From positions 62,001 through 126,000 of the forward strand of contig NZ_JARXVH010000003.1 in assembly GCF_029892565.1 (NCBI RefSeq): 64,000 bases of DNA, in the 5' to 3' direction. Shown here in pieces: positions 18,848 to 27,100 of the stretch. The stretch comes from Streptomyces pseudovenezuelae. GTDB lineage: Bacteria; Actinomycetota; Actinomycetes; Streptomycetales; Streptomycetaceae. How positions within the stretch are numbered: the stretch's first letter is position 1; each line of letters opens with the position of its first letter. The notes under the pieces are model-generated. The model was given only the letters and a program-made list of their open reading frames with translations. It was not told where the DNA came from and made no database searches. A program made the translations under genes and the position numbers.

Positions 18848-19213
18848 ATGGGCATCGATGAATACGGCGGCGGTCAGGGCTCCGAGCCCGACGTGCTGGT
18901 CGTGACGACGAACGACGTACCCGGCTACCGGGTCCAGGAAGTCCTCGGCGAGGTCTTCGGGCTGACCGTGCGCTCACGGCATCTCGGCAGCCAGATCGGG
19001 GCCGGGCTGAAGTCGATGATCGGCGGCGAGCTCAAAGGGCTTACCAAGACGCTCGTGCAGACCCGCAACCAGTCCATGGAGCGGCTCATGGAACAGGCAC
19101 GCGCGCGTGGCGCCAACGGAGTGCTGGCGTTCCGCTTCGACGTGACCGAGGCGGCGGACCTCGGTACGGAGGTGTGCGCGTACGGGACGGCGGTGATCCT
19201 GGCCCGGGAGTAG
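18848..19213 (+). CDS. YbjQ-family (PF01906) protein
   Basis: A 121-residue protein of the YbjQ/UPF0145 family, labelled heavy-metal-binding in databases although its role is not settled; members form pentameric rings. Typical features are VLVVTTNDVPGYRVQEVLGEVFGLTV, then SQIGAGLKSMIGGELKGLTKTL, MERLMEQARARGANGVLAFRFD and a last strand with a Cys (EVCAYGTAVIL). The ATG at 18848 gives standard length. It is convergent with tipA and divergent from dedA. Confidence 0.85.
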   Translation: MGIDEYGGGQGSEPDVLVVTTNDVPGYRVQEVLGEVFGLTVRSRHLGSQIGAGLKSMIGGELKGLTKTLVQTRNQSMERLMEQARARGANGVLAFRFDVTEAADLGTEVCAYGTAVILARE

Positions 19214-19241
19214 CCGGGAGCTGCCCGCCCGGGCCAGGTCA

Positions 19242-20003
19242 CTAGGAGGTGTGCCGGGCCGCGTTCGCCGTGATCGCGTCCCTGAGGTGCTCGGCCAGAC
19301 CCGGCCCCATGGAGTCGTAGAACGCCTTGAAGCGCTCGTCGGAGACGTACATCCCGGCGAGGGAGACGTGCATCTCGTACGGGCAGTCGTAGAACCATGT
19401 GGTGATGTGCCGCCGGTGTTCCTCGGCGAGGTCCATGGCGGCCTCACCGGTGGCGGGTTCGCCGGCGGTCACCAGGGCGGCGTAGCGCTCGCCCCAGGCG
19501 TCGACCTCGGCCTGCATGCGTTTCCAGTCGTCCTTGGTGTAGCGGGCGGCCCGGCGCTGCGACTCCGCGTAGGCCTCGGTGCCGCCCCAGCGTGCTTCCG
19601 CCTCCTCGGCGTACTGGTCGGGGTCCTTGTCCCCGAAGACCTCGAACCGTTCCTCGGGCGTGAGGTTGATGCCCATTCTGCGTGCCTCCATGGCGTGCTC
19701 CACGGCCTCGGCCATCTTCTGCAGCTTCTCGATCCGGGCGGTCAGCAGCTCGTGCTGCCGGCGCAAGTGCGCGCGCGGGTCCGCGTCCGGGTCGTCGAGC
19801 AGGGCCGCGACCTCGTCGAGCGGGAAGCCGAGCTCCCGGTAGAACAGGATCCGCTGCAGCCGGTCGAGGTCGGCGTCGCTGTAGCGCCGGTGGCCCGCGT
19901 GGCTGCGCTCGCTCGGGGCGAGCAGGCCGATGGCGTCGTAGTGGTGCAGGGTGCGCACCGTGACGCCGCCGAAGCCCGCCACCTGTCCTACGGAGTAGCT
20001 CAC
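19242..20003 (-). CDS. tipA: TipAL thiopeptide-sensing MerR-family regulator
   Basis: A 253-residue orthologue of Streptomyces TipAL. Residues 1-70 form the MerR winged-helix domain (YSVGQVAGFGGVTVRTLHHY). A coiled coil follows at about 76-108. The rest is the TipAS drug-recognition domain that covalently binds thiopeptides such as thiostrepton; its single Cys is in TWFYDCPYEMH. The GTG at 20003 has GGGAG upstream. Met110 is positioned exactly as the TipAS internal start and has its own GGAGG. Upstream is a MerR-type promoter with a 19-base spacer. It is divergent from the ClC gene. Confidence 0.93.
   Translation of the reverse strand: MSYSVGQVAGFGGVTVRTLHHYDAIGLLAPSERSHAGHRRYSDADLDRLQRILFYRELGFPLDEVAALLDDPDADPRAHLRRQHELLTARIEKLQKMAEAVEHAMEARRMGINLTPEERFEVFGDKDPDQYAEEAEARWGGTEAYAESQRRAARYTKDDWKRMQAEVDAWGERYAALVTAGEPATGEAAMDLAEEHRRHITTWFYDCPYEMHVSLAGMYVSDERFKAFYDSMGPGLAEHLRDAITANAARHTS
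19674..19690 (-). promoter_or_regulatory. Internal ribosome-binding site and start for TipAS
   Basis: On the minus strand GGAGG lies about 8 bases before the ATG at 19674-19676, which is codon 110 of tipA (MGINLTPEE). This is the position at which the short TipAS form is made in S. lividans, so both forms are expected here. Confidence 0.7.
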
Positions 20004-20033
20004 CTCGTCCGCTCCCTTCTCGGTACGCACTCC

Positions 20034-20064
20034 ACGATGGGTCCTCACGCCGCGTGAGGTGCAA
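20034..20064 (-). promoter_or_regulatory. tipA promoter with TipAL inverted repeat
   Basis: On the minus strand TTGCAC (20059-20064) and CATCGT (20034-20039) are separated by 19 bases, the long spacer expected of MerR-activated promoters. A 7-bp inverted repeat, CCTCACG/CGTGAGG (20043-20049 and 20053-20059), lies in the spacer. It closely matches the ptipA arrangement I know from S. lividans. Confidence 0.8.
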
Positions 20065-20115
20065 GCCCGTTTCCCTCCGGGTGCAGTACCCGTCCCTCCG
20101 GGTGTCGCGCCCGAT

Positions 20116-21429
20116 ATGTCCGCTTATCGTGAGCGCGTGGCCCAGGACCCCGCGCTCAAGGCGCCCGCCGACCAGGCGAGACCGGCGACCCCCGCGCGCG
20201 TGCTGCTGCCGTCGATCCTGCCCGCCCTGGTCGTGGGGGTGGTCGCGAGCCTGCTGTTCCTCGGGGTGAGCGCGCTGGCCGAGCAGTTCCAGCACGTCCT
20301 GTGGCGGAACCTGCCGGACGCGCTGGGCGTGGGCCGGTACTCCGTGCTGTGGATGCTGGTCATGCTCACCGCGACCGGCCTTGCGGTCGGTCTGGTGGTG
20401 TGGAAGGTGCCCGGCCACGCGGGCCCCGACCCGGCGACCACCGGCCTCGACGCGCGCGTGCTGCCGCCCGTGGTCCTGCCGGGGCTGCTGCTGGCGACCG
20501 CGCTGATGCTCGCGGGCGGCCCGAGTCTGGGTCCCGAGAACCCGATCATCGCCGTCAACGTGGGGCTCGCGTTCTGGCTGGGCAGCCGGTTCGTGCCCCG
20601 GATGCCGGGCGCGATGTGGCCGGCGCTCGCGGAGGCGGCGACGATCGGCGCGCTGTTCGGTACGCCGGTCGCGGCGGCGCTGGTGATCTCCGAGGCGCTG
20701 GCCGGGCGGCGGCTCAAGGGGCCGCTGTGGGACAACGTCTTCCCGCCCCTGGCCGCGGCGGCGGCCGGCGCCCTGACGACCACCCTGGTGGCCCATCCGA
20801 CCTTCGACCTGCATCTGCCCGTGCTCGGCCGGCCCGGCTGGGGCGACCTGCTGTCCGCCCTCGTGATCGCCTCGCTGGCCGCGCTGCTCGGCATGTGCGC
20901 GGTCCGCGCCTTCCCGTACGTCCGCGGCGCCTTCCAGCGTCTGGGGCACCCCATGCTGGTCATTCCGGCGGGCGGGCTCGTGCTGGGCCTGCTGGCGGCC
21001 CTGGGCGGGCATCTGACGCTCTTCAAGGGGCTGGCCGAGGTCGGGGAGCTGGCGCGCGATCCCGACGGCTGGTCGGCGGGCGAGTTCGCGGTGATGACGG
21101 TGGTGAAGCTGGCGGCGCTGCTGGTCGCCGCGTCCAGCGGGTTCCGGGGCGGGCGGATCTTCCCGGCCGTGTTCGTCGGCACCGCCTTCGGGCTGTGCGC
21201 GCACGCCCTGGTCTCCGGTGTCCATCCGGCCGTCGGCGTCTGCGCCGGCGTGCTGGGCATGCTCCTGGCCGTCACCCGGCAGGGCTGGATCAGCCTGTTC
21301 ACGGCCGCCGTGCTGGCGTCCTCGGCGGCGATGCTCGCCCTGCTGTGCATCGCCTCGCTGCCGGCCTGGCTGCTGGTGACCGGGCGCCCGCAGATGCAGT
21401 TGCGCGAGGACGGAACTCCGGTGCGCTGA
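20116..21429 (+). CDS. ClC-family chloride channel/transporter
   Basis: A 437-residue membrane protein with about ten hydrophobic helices and ClC-like motifs: GGPSLGPENPII corresponds to the G(K/R)xGPxxH anion-binding loop but carries Asn where His is usual. The region GALFGTPVAAALVISEAL resembles the GxFxP motif, and SGFRGGRIFPAVFVGTAFG matches the third conserved ClC signature. It should move chloride or another anion, but channel or exchanger cannot be told from sequence. I use the ATG at 20116; a GTG a few codons later is possible. It is divergent from tipA. Confidence 0.82.
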   Translation: MSAYRERVAQDPALKAPADQARPATPARVLLPSILPALVVGVVASLLFLGVSALAEQFQHVLWRNLPDALGVGRYSVLWMLVMLTATGLAVGLVVWKVPGHAGPDPATTGLDARVLPPVVLPGLLLATALMLAGGPSLGPENPIIAVNVGLAFWLGSRFVPRMPGAMWPALAEAATIGALFGTPVAAALVISEALAGRRLKGPLWDNVFPPLAAAAAGALTTTLVAHPTFDLHLPVLGRPGWGDLLSALVIASLAALLGMCAVRAFPYVRGAFQRLGHPMLVIPAGGLVLGLLAALGGHLTLFKGLAEVGELARDPDGWSAGEFAVMTVVKLAALLVAASSGFRGGRIFPAVFVGTAFGLCAHALVSGVHPAVGVCAGVLGMLLAVTRQGWISLFTAAVLASSAAMLALLCIASLPAWLLVTGRPQMQLREDGTPVR

Positions 21430-21470
21430 CAGCCGTTTGACATCCGTTGATCGTCTCAGGAGGCAGGCCC

Positions 21471-22883
21471 ATGCCGTTGCACAAAGGTCCCGAGCAGCCC
21501 GACGAGCGCCCGCTGTCCGTCAACCCCTTCTTCGGAGAGGCGAATCCGGTCGGCGGCATGACCGAGGCACCACCGAAGCACCGGCTGCCGGACGCCCCGA
21601 TGTCCCCGTCGACGGCGTACCAGCTCGTGCACGACGAGCTGATGCTGGACGGCAACTCCCGGCTGAATCTGGCCACCTTCGTCACCACCTGGATGGAGCC
21701 CCAGGCGGGGGTCCTGATGGCGGAGTGCCGGGACAAGAACATGATCGACAAGGACGAGTACCCGCGCACCGCCGAGCTGGAGAAGCGCTGCGTGGCGATG
21801 CTGGCGGCGCTGTGGAACGCGCCGGATCCGGCCGCCGCCGTGGGCTGTTCGACCACCGGTTCCAGCGAGGCGTGCATGCTCGCAGGGCTGGCCCTGAAGC
21901 GCCGCTGGACGCAGCGCAACGCCGACCGCTACCCGTCCCGGGACGCCCGCCCCAACCTGGTCATGGGTGTCAACGTGCAGGTCTGCTGGGAGAAGTTCTG
22001 CAACTTCTGGGAGGTGGAGGCCCGCCAGGTGCCCATGGAGGGCGACCGCTACCACCTCGATCCGCAGGCCGCCGCCGAGCTGTGCGACGAGAACACCATC
22101 GGGGTCGTCGGCATCCTCGGCTCCACCTTCGACGGGTCCTACGAGCCGATCGCGGAGCTGTGCGCGGCCCTGGACGCGCTCCAGGAGCGCACCGGACTCG
22201 ACATCCCGGTGCACGTCGACGGCGCGTCCGGCGGCATGGTCGCGCCCTTCCTGGACGAGGACCTGGTCTGGGACTTCCGCCTCCCGCGCGTGACGTCGAT
22301 CAACACCTCGGGGCACAAGTACGGGCTGGTCTACCCGGGCGTCGGCTGGGCGCTGTGGCGCGACAAGGAGGCGCTCCCCGAGGAGCTGGTCTTCCGCGTC
22401 AACTATCTGGGCGGCGACATGCCCACCTTCGCGCTCAACTTCTCCCGGCCGGGCGCCCAGGTCGTCGCGCAGTACTACACGTTCCTGCGCCTTGGCCGGG
22501 ACGGCTTCCGGGCGGTGCAGCAGACCACCCGGGACGTGGCCCGGGGGCTGGCCGACCGGGTGGCGGCGCTGGGCGACTTCCGGTTGCTCACCCAGGGCGA
22601 CGAGCTGCCCGTCTTCGCCTTCACGACGGGCCCGGACGTGACGGCGTACGACGTCTTCGACGTGTCCCGGCGGCTGCGCGAGAGCGGCTGGCTGGTGCCC
22701 GCGTACACCTTCCCGCCCAACCGGGAGGACCTCTCCGTGCTGCGGGTGGTGTGCCGCAACGGCTTCTCGGTCGACCTCGCCGACATGTTCGTGGAGGACC
22801 TGACCCGGCTGCTGCCGGAGCTGCGCCGCCAGTCGCACCCGCTGACGCGCGACAGGACCGCGGCGACCGGTTTCCATCACTAG
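21471..22883 (+). CDS. gad: Glutamate decarboxylase
   Basis: A PLP enzyme converting glutamate to GABA and CO2 while consuming a proton. At 470 residues it has the usual length. Landmarks are the N-terminal ALPKHRLPD-like segment, CSTTGSSEACMLAGLALK for PLP phosphate contacts, HVDGASGGMVAPF, and the Schiff-base lysine in TSGHKYGLVYPGVGW. The ATG at 21471 follows CAGGAGGCAGGCCC, a strong site. It lies 41 bases after the ClC gene, so anion/proton transport and a proton-consuming decarboxylase may be co-transcribed; an acid-response link is inference. Confidence 0.93.
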   Translation: MPLHKGPEQPDERPLSVNPFFGEANPVGGMTEAPPKHRLPDAPMSPSTAYQLVHDELMLDGNSRLNLATFVTTWMEPQAGVLMAECRDKNMIDKDEYPRTAELEKRCVAMLAALWNAPDPAAAVGCSTTGSSEACMLAGLALKRRWTQRNADRYPSRDARPNLVMGVNVQVCWEKFCNFWEVEARQVPMEGDRYHLDPQAAAELCDENTIGVVGILGSTFDGSYEPIAELCAALDALQERTGLDIPVHVDGASGGMVAPFLDEDLVWDFRLPRVTSINTSGHKYGLVYPGVGWALWRDKEALPEELVFRVNYLGGDMPTFALNFSRPGAQVVAQYYTFLRLGRDGFRAVQQTTRDVARGLADRVAALGDFRLLTQGDELPVFAFTTGPDVTAYDVFDVSRRLRESGWLVPAYTFPPNREDLSVLRVVCRNGFSVDLADMFVEDLTRLLPELRRQSHPLTRDRTAATGFHH

Positions 22884-22969
22884 GCCCGGCGAACCGGGGC
22901 CCGTCGGGTGTTCACCGGACGTTCAAGCGGTGGACAGTTCGTCCGGCCGCCAGTGAGCAGACGCCTCTC

Positions 22970-23905
22970 ATGGCCACCGCACAAGCAAGCGACAGCAATC
23001 CGGGTGAGCTCGACGACGTACCCGGCTGGTTTCCGCCGTTGGACCAGGTTCTGTTCACCTGGCTCCTGGAGCGGCAGGAGGCGCGGGGCGTCCGGGGCGG
23101 GCTGCTGGAGCTCGGCGCCTACCTGGGCAAGAGCGCGATCCTGCTCGGGCACCACCGGCGGGTCGGCGAGGAGTTCACGGTCTGCGACCTCTTCGGCGGC
23201 GAGGCGCCGGACGGGGCCAACCGGGCGGAGACGAGGAAGTCGTACTCCTCGCTCACCCGGCAGGCCTTCGAGCGGAACTACCTCTCCTTCCATGACAGCC
23301 TGCCCCGGGTGATCGAGGCCCCCTCCTCCGTGATCTCGAAGGAGGTGGACCCCGGGACCTGCCGCTTCGTCCACATCGACGCCTCGCACCTGTACGAGCA
23401 CGTCCGCGACGACATCGGCGCGGCGCACGACCTCCTGCTGCCCGACGGGATCGTCGTCCTGGACGACTTCCGCTCCGAGCACACCCCGGGTGTCTCGGTC
23501 GCCACCTGGGAGGCGGTGCTCAACCGCGGGCTGCGCCCGATATGCCTCAGCACCCAGAAGCTGTACGGCACTTGGGGTGATCCGGAGCCGGTCCAGGAGG
23601 AGCTGCTGGCGATGCTCAGGGAGCGGGCGGACTGCGGGCTGAGCGTCCAGCCGGCCGCGGGCCACCGGCTGATCCGCACGCGCGCCCACAAGGACATCAA
23701 GCCGCCGCCCTTCCCGTACTCCCGGCACTACACGGCGCCCGGACCTCAGCAGCAGCCGACCGCCACCCTGACCTCCACTCCCCCGGCCCGCCGCCCCCGG
23801 TCGCGCTCCCGCCGGCTCGCGGTGGACCTGCTGCCGCCGATCGTCACCCGGGCCCTGCGGCGGGCACTGTCGGCCCGTCCGCCGCGCCCTGCGCCTAACG
23901 GCTGA
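22970..23905 (+). CDS. Class I SAM-dependent methyltransferase (TylF-like)
   Basis: A 311-residue protein whose N-terminal two-thirds resembles class I methyltransferases. [18 protein letters not shown] is the SAM-binding motif [14 protein letters not shown] follows with the acidic residue, then [19 protein letters not shown] and a post-I region with [15 protein letters not shown], resembling metal-dependent macrocin-type O-methyltransferases. The last ~70 residues are Pro/Arg/Thr-rich and probably disordered. The ATG at 22970 fits. Substrate unknown. Its 3' end overlaps the convergent ABC permease by 11 bases. Confidence 0.78.
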   Translation: MATAQASDSNPGELDDVPGWFPPLDQVLFTWLLERQEARGVRGGLLELGAYLGKSAILLGHHRRVGEEFTVCDLFGGEAPDGANRAETRKSYSSLTRQAFERNYLSFHDSLPRVIEAPSSVISKEVDPGTCRFVHIDASHLYEHVRDDIGAAHDLLLPDGIVVLDDFRSEHTPGVSVATWEAVLNRGLRPICLSTQKLYGTWGDPEPVQEELLAMLRERADCGLSVQPAAGHRLIRTRAHKDIKPPPFPYSRHYTAPGPQQQPTATLTSTPPARRPRSRSRRLAVDLLPPIVTRALRRALSARPPRPAPNG

Positions 23906-24656
23906 GGCGCGCGAACCTCCGTACCGCCAGCGGGAAGAACACCACGAGCAGGCCCAGCGGCCAGACGACGGCGGCCCAGATGTGCCCCGGTTCCCCGCCG
24001 GGGCCGCCCAGCAGGTCCCGTACGGCCGTCGCGGTCTGGGACATCGGGTTCCACTCGACGACCGTGCCGAGCCAGCCGGGCATGGAGGCGGGGTCGGCGA
24101 ACGCGTTGGACAGGAAGCCGACCGGCCAGACCAGGATCTGCACGGCCTGGACCATCTCCGGTTTGCCCGCGACCAGGGCCAGTTGGATGCCGATCCAGAG
24201 CATGGCGAACCGGAAGAACAGCAACAGGCCCATGGCGCCCAGGAATTCGGCCGGGGAGCAGTGCACGCGCCAGCCCAGCGCGAACCCGACGCCTACGAGG
24301 ATCGCGAGCCCCAGCGCCGACTGGAGCATGTCGGCGGCCGAACGGCCCACCAGGACCGCGCCGTTGACCACCGGCATCGAGCGGAAGCGGTCGATCACGC
24401 CCCGGTCGAGGTCCTGGGTGACGCTGAGCATGGTGCCCTCCAGGCCGAAGGCCATGGTGAGCGCGAGCATGCCGGGGACGAGGAAGTCCAGGTAGTCGCC
24501 CTCGATCCCGCGTCCTCCGCCGACCAGGTAGCCGAACATCAGCAGCAGCATCACGGGGAAGACCAGGCCGACCAGCACCTGCACGGGCTGCCGTGCCCAG
24601 TGGGCGAGTTCACGGCGGGTCATGGTCCAGCAGTCGGTCAGCGCGTACGCGGTCAT
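23895..24656 (-). CDS. ABC-2 type exporter permease
   Basis: A 253-residue, six-helix ABC-2 membrane subunit of the DrrB type: [21 protein letters not shown], then [15 protein letters not shown], a cytoplasmic [15 protein letters not shown] loop typical of the family, and helices to the end. Its ATG at 24656 overlaps the ATPase stop (ATGA), so the two are made together. The pair should form a drug or lipid exporter. The 3' end overlaps the convergent methyltransferase gene. Confidence 0.88.
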   Translation of the reverse strand: MTAYALTDCWTMTRRELAHWARQPVQVLVGLVFPVMLLLMFGYLVGGGRGIEGDYLDFLVPGMLALTMAFGLEGTMLSVTQDLDRGVIDRFRSMPVVNGAVLVGRSAADMLQSALGLAILVGVGFALGWRVHCSPAEFLGAMGLLLFFRFAMLWIGIQLALVAGKPEMVQAVQILVWPVGFLSNAFADPASMPGWLGTVVEWNPMSQTATAVRDLLGGPGGEPGHIWAAVVWPLGLLVVFFPLAVRRFARLSR

Positions 24657-25645
24657 GCGGCGGCCCCCTTCGTGACGGACTCCGTCTTCGCGGCGGACTC
24701 CGTACGGTCGTCGTCCCGTGCCGTCAGCCGCAGGAACACCTCGTCCAGGGTGGGCCGGCGCAGGGCCACGTCCTCCGCCTCGATGCCGGCCTCCTCCAGG
24801 GCGCGTACGACTCCGGAGAGCGCGGCCATGCGGTCGGTGACCCGGGCGCTGAGCAGGCGGCGGTCGGGGTCGACGGAGACGTCGCCCTTGGGGATCGGCA
24901 ACAGGGCTACCGCGGCGCCCAGTTGACCGGCGTCGCGCAGGACCACGTCGATGCGGTCGCCGCCGGTGGCCGCCTTCAGCTCGTCCGGCGTGCCGTCGGC
25001 GATCACCCGGCCGCCGTCGACGACACAGATGCGGTCGGCGAGCTGATCGGCCTCCTCCAGGTACTGGGTGGTGAGCAGGACCGTCGTACCGCCGCCGACC
25101 AGGGAGCGGACCGACGCCCACACCTCGGCCCGGCCGCGCGGGTCGAGGCCGGTCGTCGGCTCGTCCAGGAACAGCACCTCCGGGTCGGTGATCAGGGAGG
25201 CGGCCAGGTCCAGGCGGCGCCGCATGCCGCCGCTGTAGGCGCGGACCTGCTTGCGGCCGGTGTCGGTGAGGCCGAAGCGCTCCAGGAGCTCGTCGGCACG
25301 CACACGCGCGTGGCGGGCGCCCAGGTGGTGCAGGCGGCCGAACATCTCCAGGTTCTGCTGACCGCCCAACTCCTCGTCGAGGGCCGCGTGCTGGCCGAGC
25401 AGGCCGATGCGGGAGCGGACCGCGCGGGCCTCCGTCACGACATCGTGCCCCGCCACCTCGACGCGGCCGGCGTCGGGCCGCAGCAGGGTGGACAGGATCC
25501 GGACCAGGGTCGTCTTGCCCGCGCCGTTGGGGCCCAGGACTCCGTGCACCGCGCCCCGGGCGACCGTGAGGTCGAGCCCGTCCAGCGCGGGTTTACCGCC
25601 GTACGCCTTGCGTGCTCCGTCAACCGTGATCGCGGTGTCGGCCAC
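24653..25645 (-). CDS. DrrA-like ABC exporter ATPase
   Basis: A 330-residue ATPase of the daunorubicin-resistance (DrrA) subfamily. Walker A is GPNGAGKTT near residue 39, the signature is [14 protein letters not shown], and Walker B is [19 protein letters not shown]-terminal ~80-residue extension typical of DrrA proteins ends in [12 protein letters not shown]. The GTG at 25645 follows GAAGGAG. It forms an operon with the permease downstream and lies just below a PadR gene whose operator-like repeats overlap this operon's promoter. Confidence 0.92.
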   Translation of the reverse strand: MADTAITVDGARKAYGGKPALDGLDLTVARGAVHGVLGPNGAGKTTLVRILSTLLRPDAGRVEVAGHDVVTEARAVRSRIGLLGQHAALDEELGGQQNLEMFGRLHHLGARHARVRADELLERFGLTDTGRKQVRAYSGGMRRRLDLAASLITDPEVLFLDEPTTGLDPRGRAEVWASVRSLVGGGTTVLLTTQYLEEADQLADRICVVDGGRVIADGTPDELKAATGGDRIDVVLRDAGQLGAAVALLPIPKGDVSVDPDRRLLSARVTDRMAALSGVVRALEEAGIEAEDVALRRPTLDEVFLRLTARDDDRTESAAKTESVTKGAAA

Positions 25646-25682
25646 TGCACTCCTTCACACTCGTCCAGCTGATCAAATCCAG

Positions 25683-25746
25683 CTAATCAAACTTGACTAC
25701 TTCATCGAAGGTAACGCGACCGAGTCGATTGGTCAAACTTGATTAG
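25683..25746 (-). promoter_or_regulatory. Promoter and PadR-type operators of the ABC exporter operon
   Basis: On the minus strand TTGACC (25731-25736) and TACCTT (25708-25713) are 17 bases apart, a good vegetative promoter. Two AT-rich imperfect mirror copies flank it: CTAATCAAACTTGACTA (25683-25699) and TTGGTCAAACTTGATTAG (25729-25746). A further half site occurs near 25670. AT-rich repeats of this kind suit PadR repressors. The upstream copy overlaps the padR stop codon. Confidence 0.6.
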
Positions 25747-26384
25747 CGGTCGTCCCCCGGGTGCCGGTCCCCCGTCGCGTACGGGTTCTCCCGGCCCTCG
25801 GTGAGGACGCCGACGAAGGGCTCGCCCTCGCCGGCGAAGGTGTAGGCGCCGCCCTCGATGCGGTCGATGAGCCCCTGGGTCCAGGCCGAGTCGGAGTCGG
25901 CCGTGTGGACCCAGAGGTTCATGATCTCGCCGATGTGGCCGAGCTGTTCGGGGCCGTCCTCGGGGATGTAGTGCTCGGTGACGGCGCCCCGCCAGGCCCC
26001 GATCCGGCTGATGCGCTCCTTGAGGAGGGTCACCGCCTCGTCCCGGGTCAGCTCGACCAGGAAGCCGATGGCCGCCGACTGGATGTCCATCTTCTGGTCG
26101 TAGGAGACCAGGGACTCCCGCAGCAGCCGGAAGAACTCGTCGGTGCCCCAGTCGGTGATCTCGTACTCCGTGCGCGGCGGGCCGCCGGCCGTGGACGGCG
26201 CGATCTCGTGCGCGTGCAGCAGTCCCTGCTTCGCCATCTGCTTCAGGGCGTGGTAGATCGAGCCGGGCTTGGCGTTGGACCACTCGTGCGCGCCCCAGTA
26301 CTCCAGGTCGTTGCGCACCTGATAGCCGTGGGCCCGCCCGTGCTGACGAACGGCGCCGAGCACGAGGAGACGGATCGCTGACAT
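25743..26384 (-). CDS. PadR family transcriptional regulator
   Basis: A 213-residue regulator with the PadR winged helix at the N-terminus (residues ~4-90: IRLLVLGAVRQHGRAHGYQVRNDL, then SIYHALKQMAKQGLLHAHE and the wing TEYEITDWGTDEFFRLL). It ends in a helical dimerisation domain. PadR proteins commonly repress neighbouring multidrug exporters and release DNA on binding drug. The ABC exporter lies immediately downstream on the same strand, with repeat-rich DNA between. The ligand is unknown. Confidence 0.88.
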   Translation of the reverse strand: MSAIRLLVLGAVRQHGRAHGYQVRNDLEYWGAHEWSNAKPGSIYHALKQMAKQGLLHAHEIAPSTAGGPPRTEYEITDWGTDEFFRLLRESLVSYDQKMDIQSAAIGFLVELTRDEAVTLLKERISRIGAWRGAVTEHYIPEDGPEQLGHIGEIMNLWVHTADSDSAWTQGLIDRIEGGAYTFAGEGEPFVGVLTEGRENPYATGDRHPGDDR

Positions 26385-26410
26385 GCGCCCAAGCCTAGGG
26401 CGCGGGCCCT

Positions 26411-26959
26411 CTACCCCCAGGAGGCGCCCTGCTCCTGTGCGACCAGTTCGAAGGCGGTCTTGCCGTCGAGGGACTCGCGGACGATGTCGGCGTGGCCGGC
26501 GTGCCGGGCGGTCTCGCGGATCAGGTGCAGGCAGAGCCAGCGCAGGGAGACGCGGCCCTCCGGCGGGAACCAGGGGTCGTTCGGGAGCGGGAAGGTGTCG
26601 TCCAGGCTCGGCACCGAGCGGATGTACGCCTCGGTCTCGGCGGCGACCTTCTCCCAGTAGGCGAGCTGGGACTCGACGGTCTCGCCGTCGACCAGCAGGA
26701 ACGTCTCGTGCCAGTTGGTCTCGTCCCGCCGCACGGCCGGCGGCTCCTGCTTGGCCCGCGCGATCCAGCCCTGCTCGACCTCGGCGACGTGCTTGAGCAG
26801 ACCGGAGAGGGAGAGTTCGCCGGCGCTGGGCTTGCTCGCGGCCTGCTCGTCGGTCAACCCGAGCAGCGCCCTGCGGACGCCGCCCCGCTGCTCCTCGATG
26901 AACGCGAGCAGCGCCCCGCGCTCGTCGCCCCGCGCCTCTGCCGCTACGTGAGTGACCAT
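26411..26959 (-). CDS. DinB-family (DUF664) protein
   Basis: A 182-residue four-helix protein of the DinB/YfiT-like superfamily, which in actinobacteria includes metal-dependent thiol transferases. Candidate metal ligands are His in LLKHVAEVEQGW and HLIRETARHAGHADIVRE, the family pattern of three spaced histidines. No catalytic substrate is evident. I use the ATG at 26957-26959; the longer frame to 27028 starts inside a perfect inverted repeat and is unlikely to be translated. It lies alone between PadR and an aldehyde dehydrogenase. Confidence 0.8.
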   Translation of the reverse strand: MVTHVAAEARGDERGALLAFIEEQRGGVRRALLGLTDEQAASKPSAGELSLSGLLKHVAEVEQGWIARAKQEPPAVRRDETNWHETFLLVDGETVESQLAYWEKVAAETEAYIRSVPSLDDTFPLPNDPWFPPEGRVSLRWLCLHLIRETARHAGHADIVRESLDGKTAFELVAQEQGASWG

Positions 26960-27020
26960 GACCGTCGCCTTTCGCCGCTGGCCAGGGAGCCCGTCCCCCT
27001 GCCCGACACCGACGAAGCTA

Positions 27021-27057
27021 CGGGCCATTGAGGTCAGTTTCTGTCCTCAATGGCCCG
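27021..27057. repeat. Perfect 13-bp inverted repeat upstream of DinB gene
   Basis: CGGGCCATTGAGG (27021-27033) is exactly mirrored at 27045-27057 around an 11-base loop. It lies 44 bases after the 3' end of the dehydrogenase gene and 62 bases before the dinB-like start. It could be the dehydrogenase terminator or an operator for the DinB gene. Confidence 0.7.
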
Positions 27058-27100
27058 CCTACGGCGACGTACTCAAAGATTCTCGGCGTACGCGCAGGCC

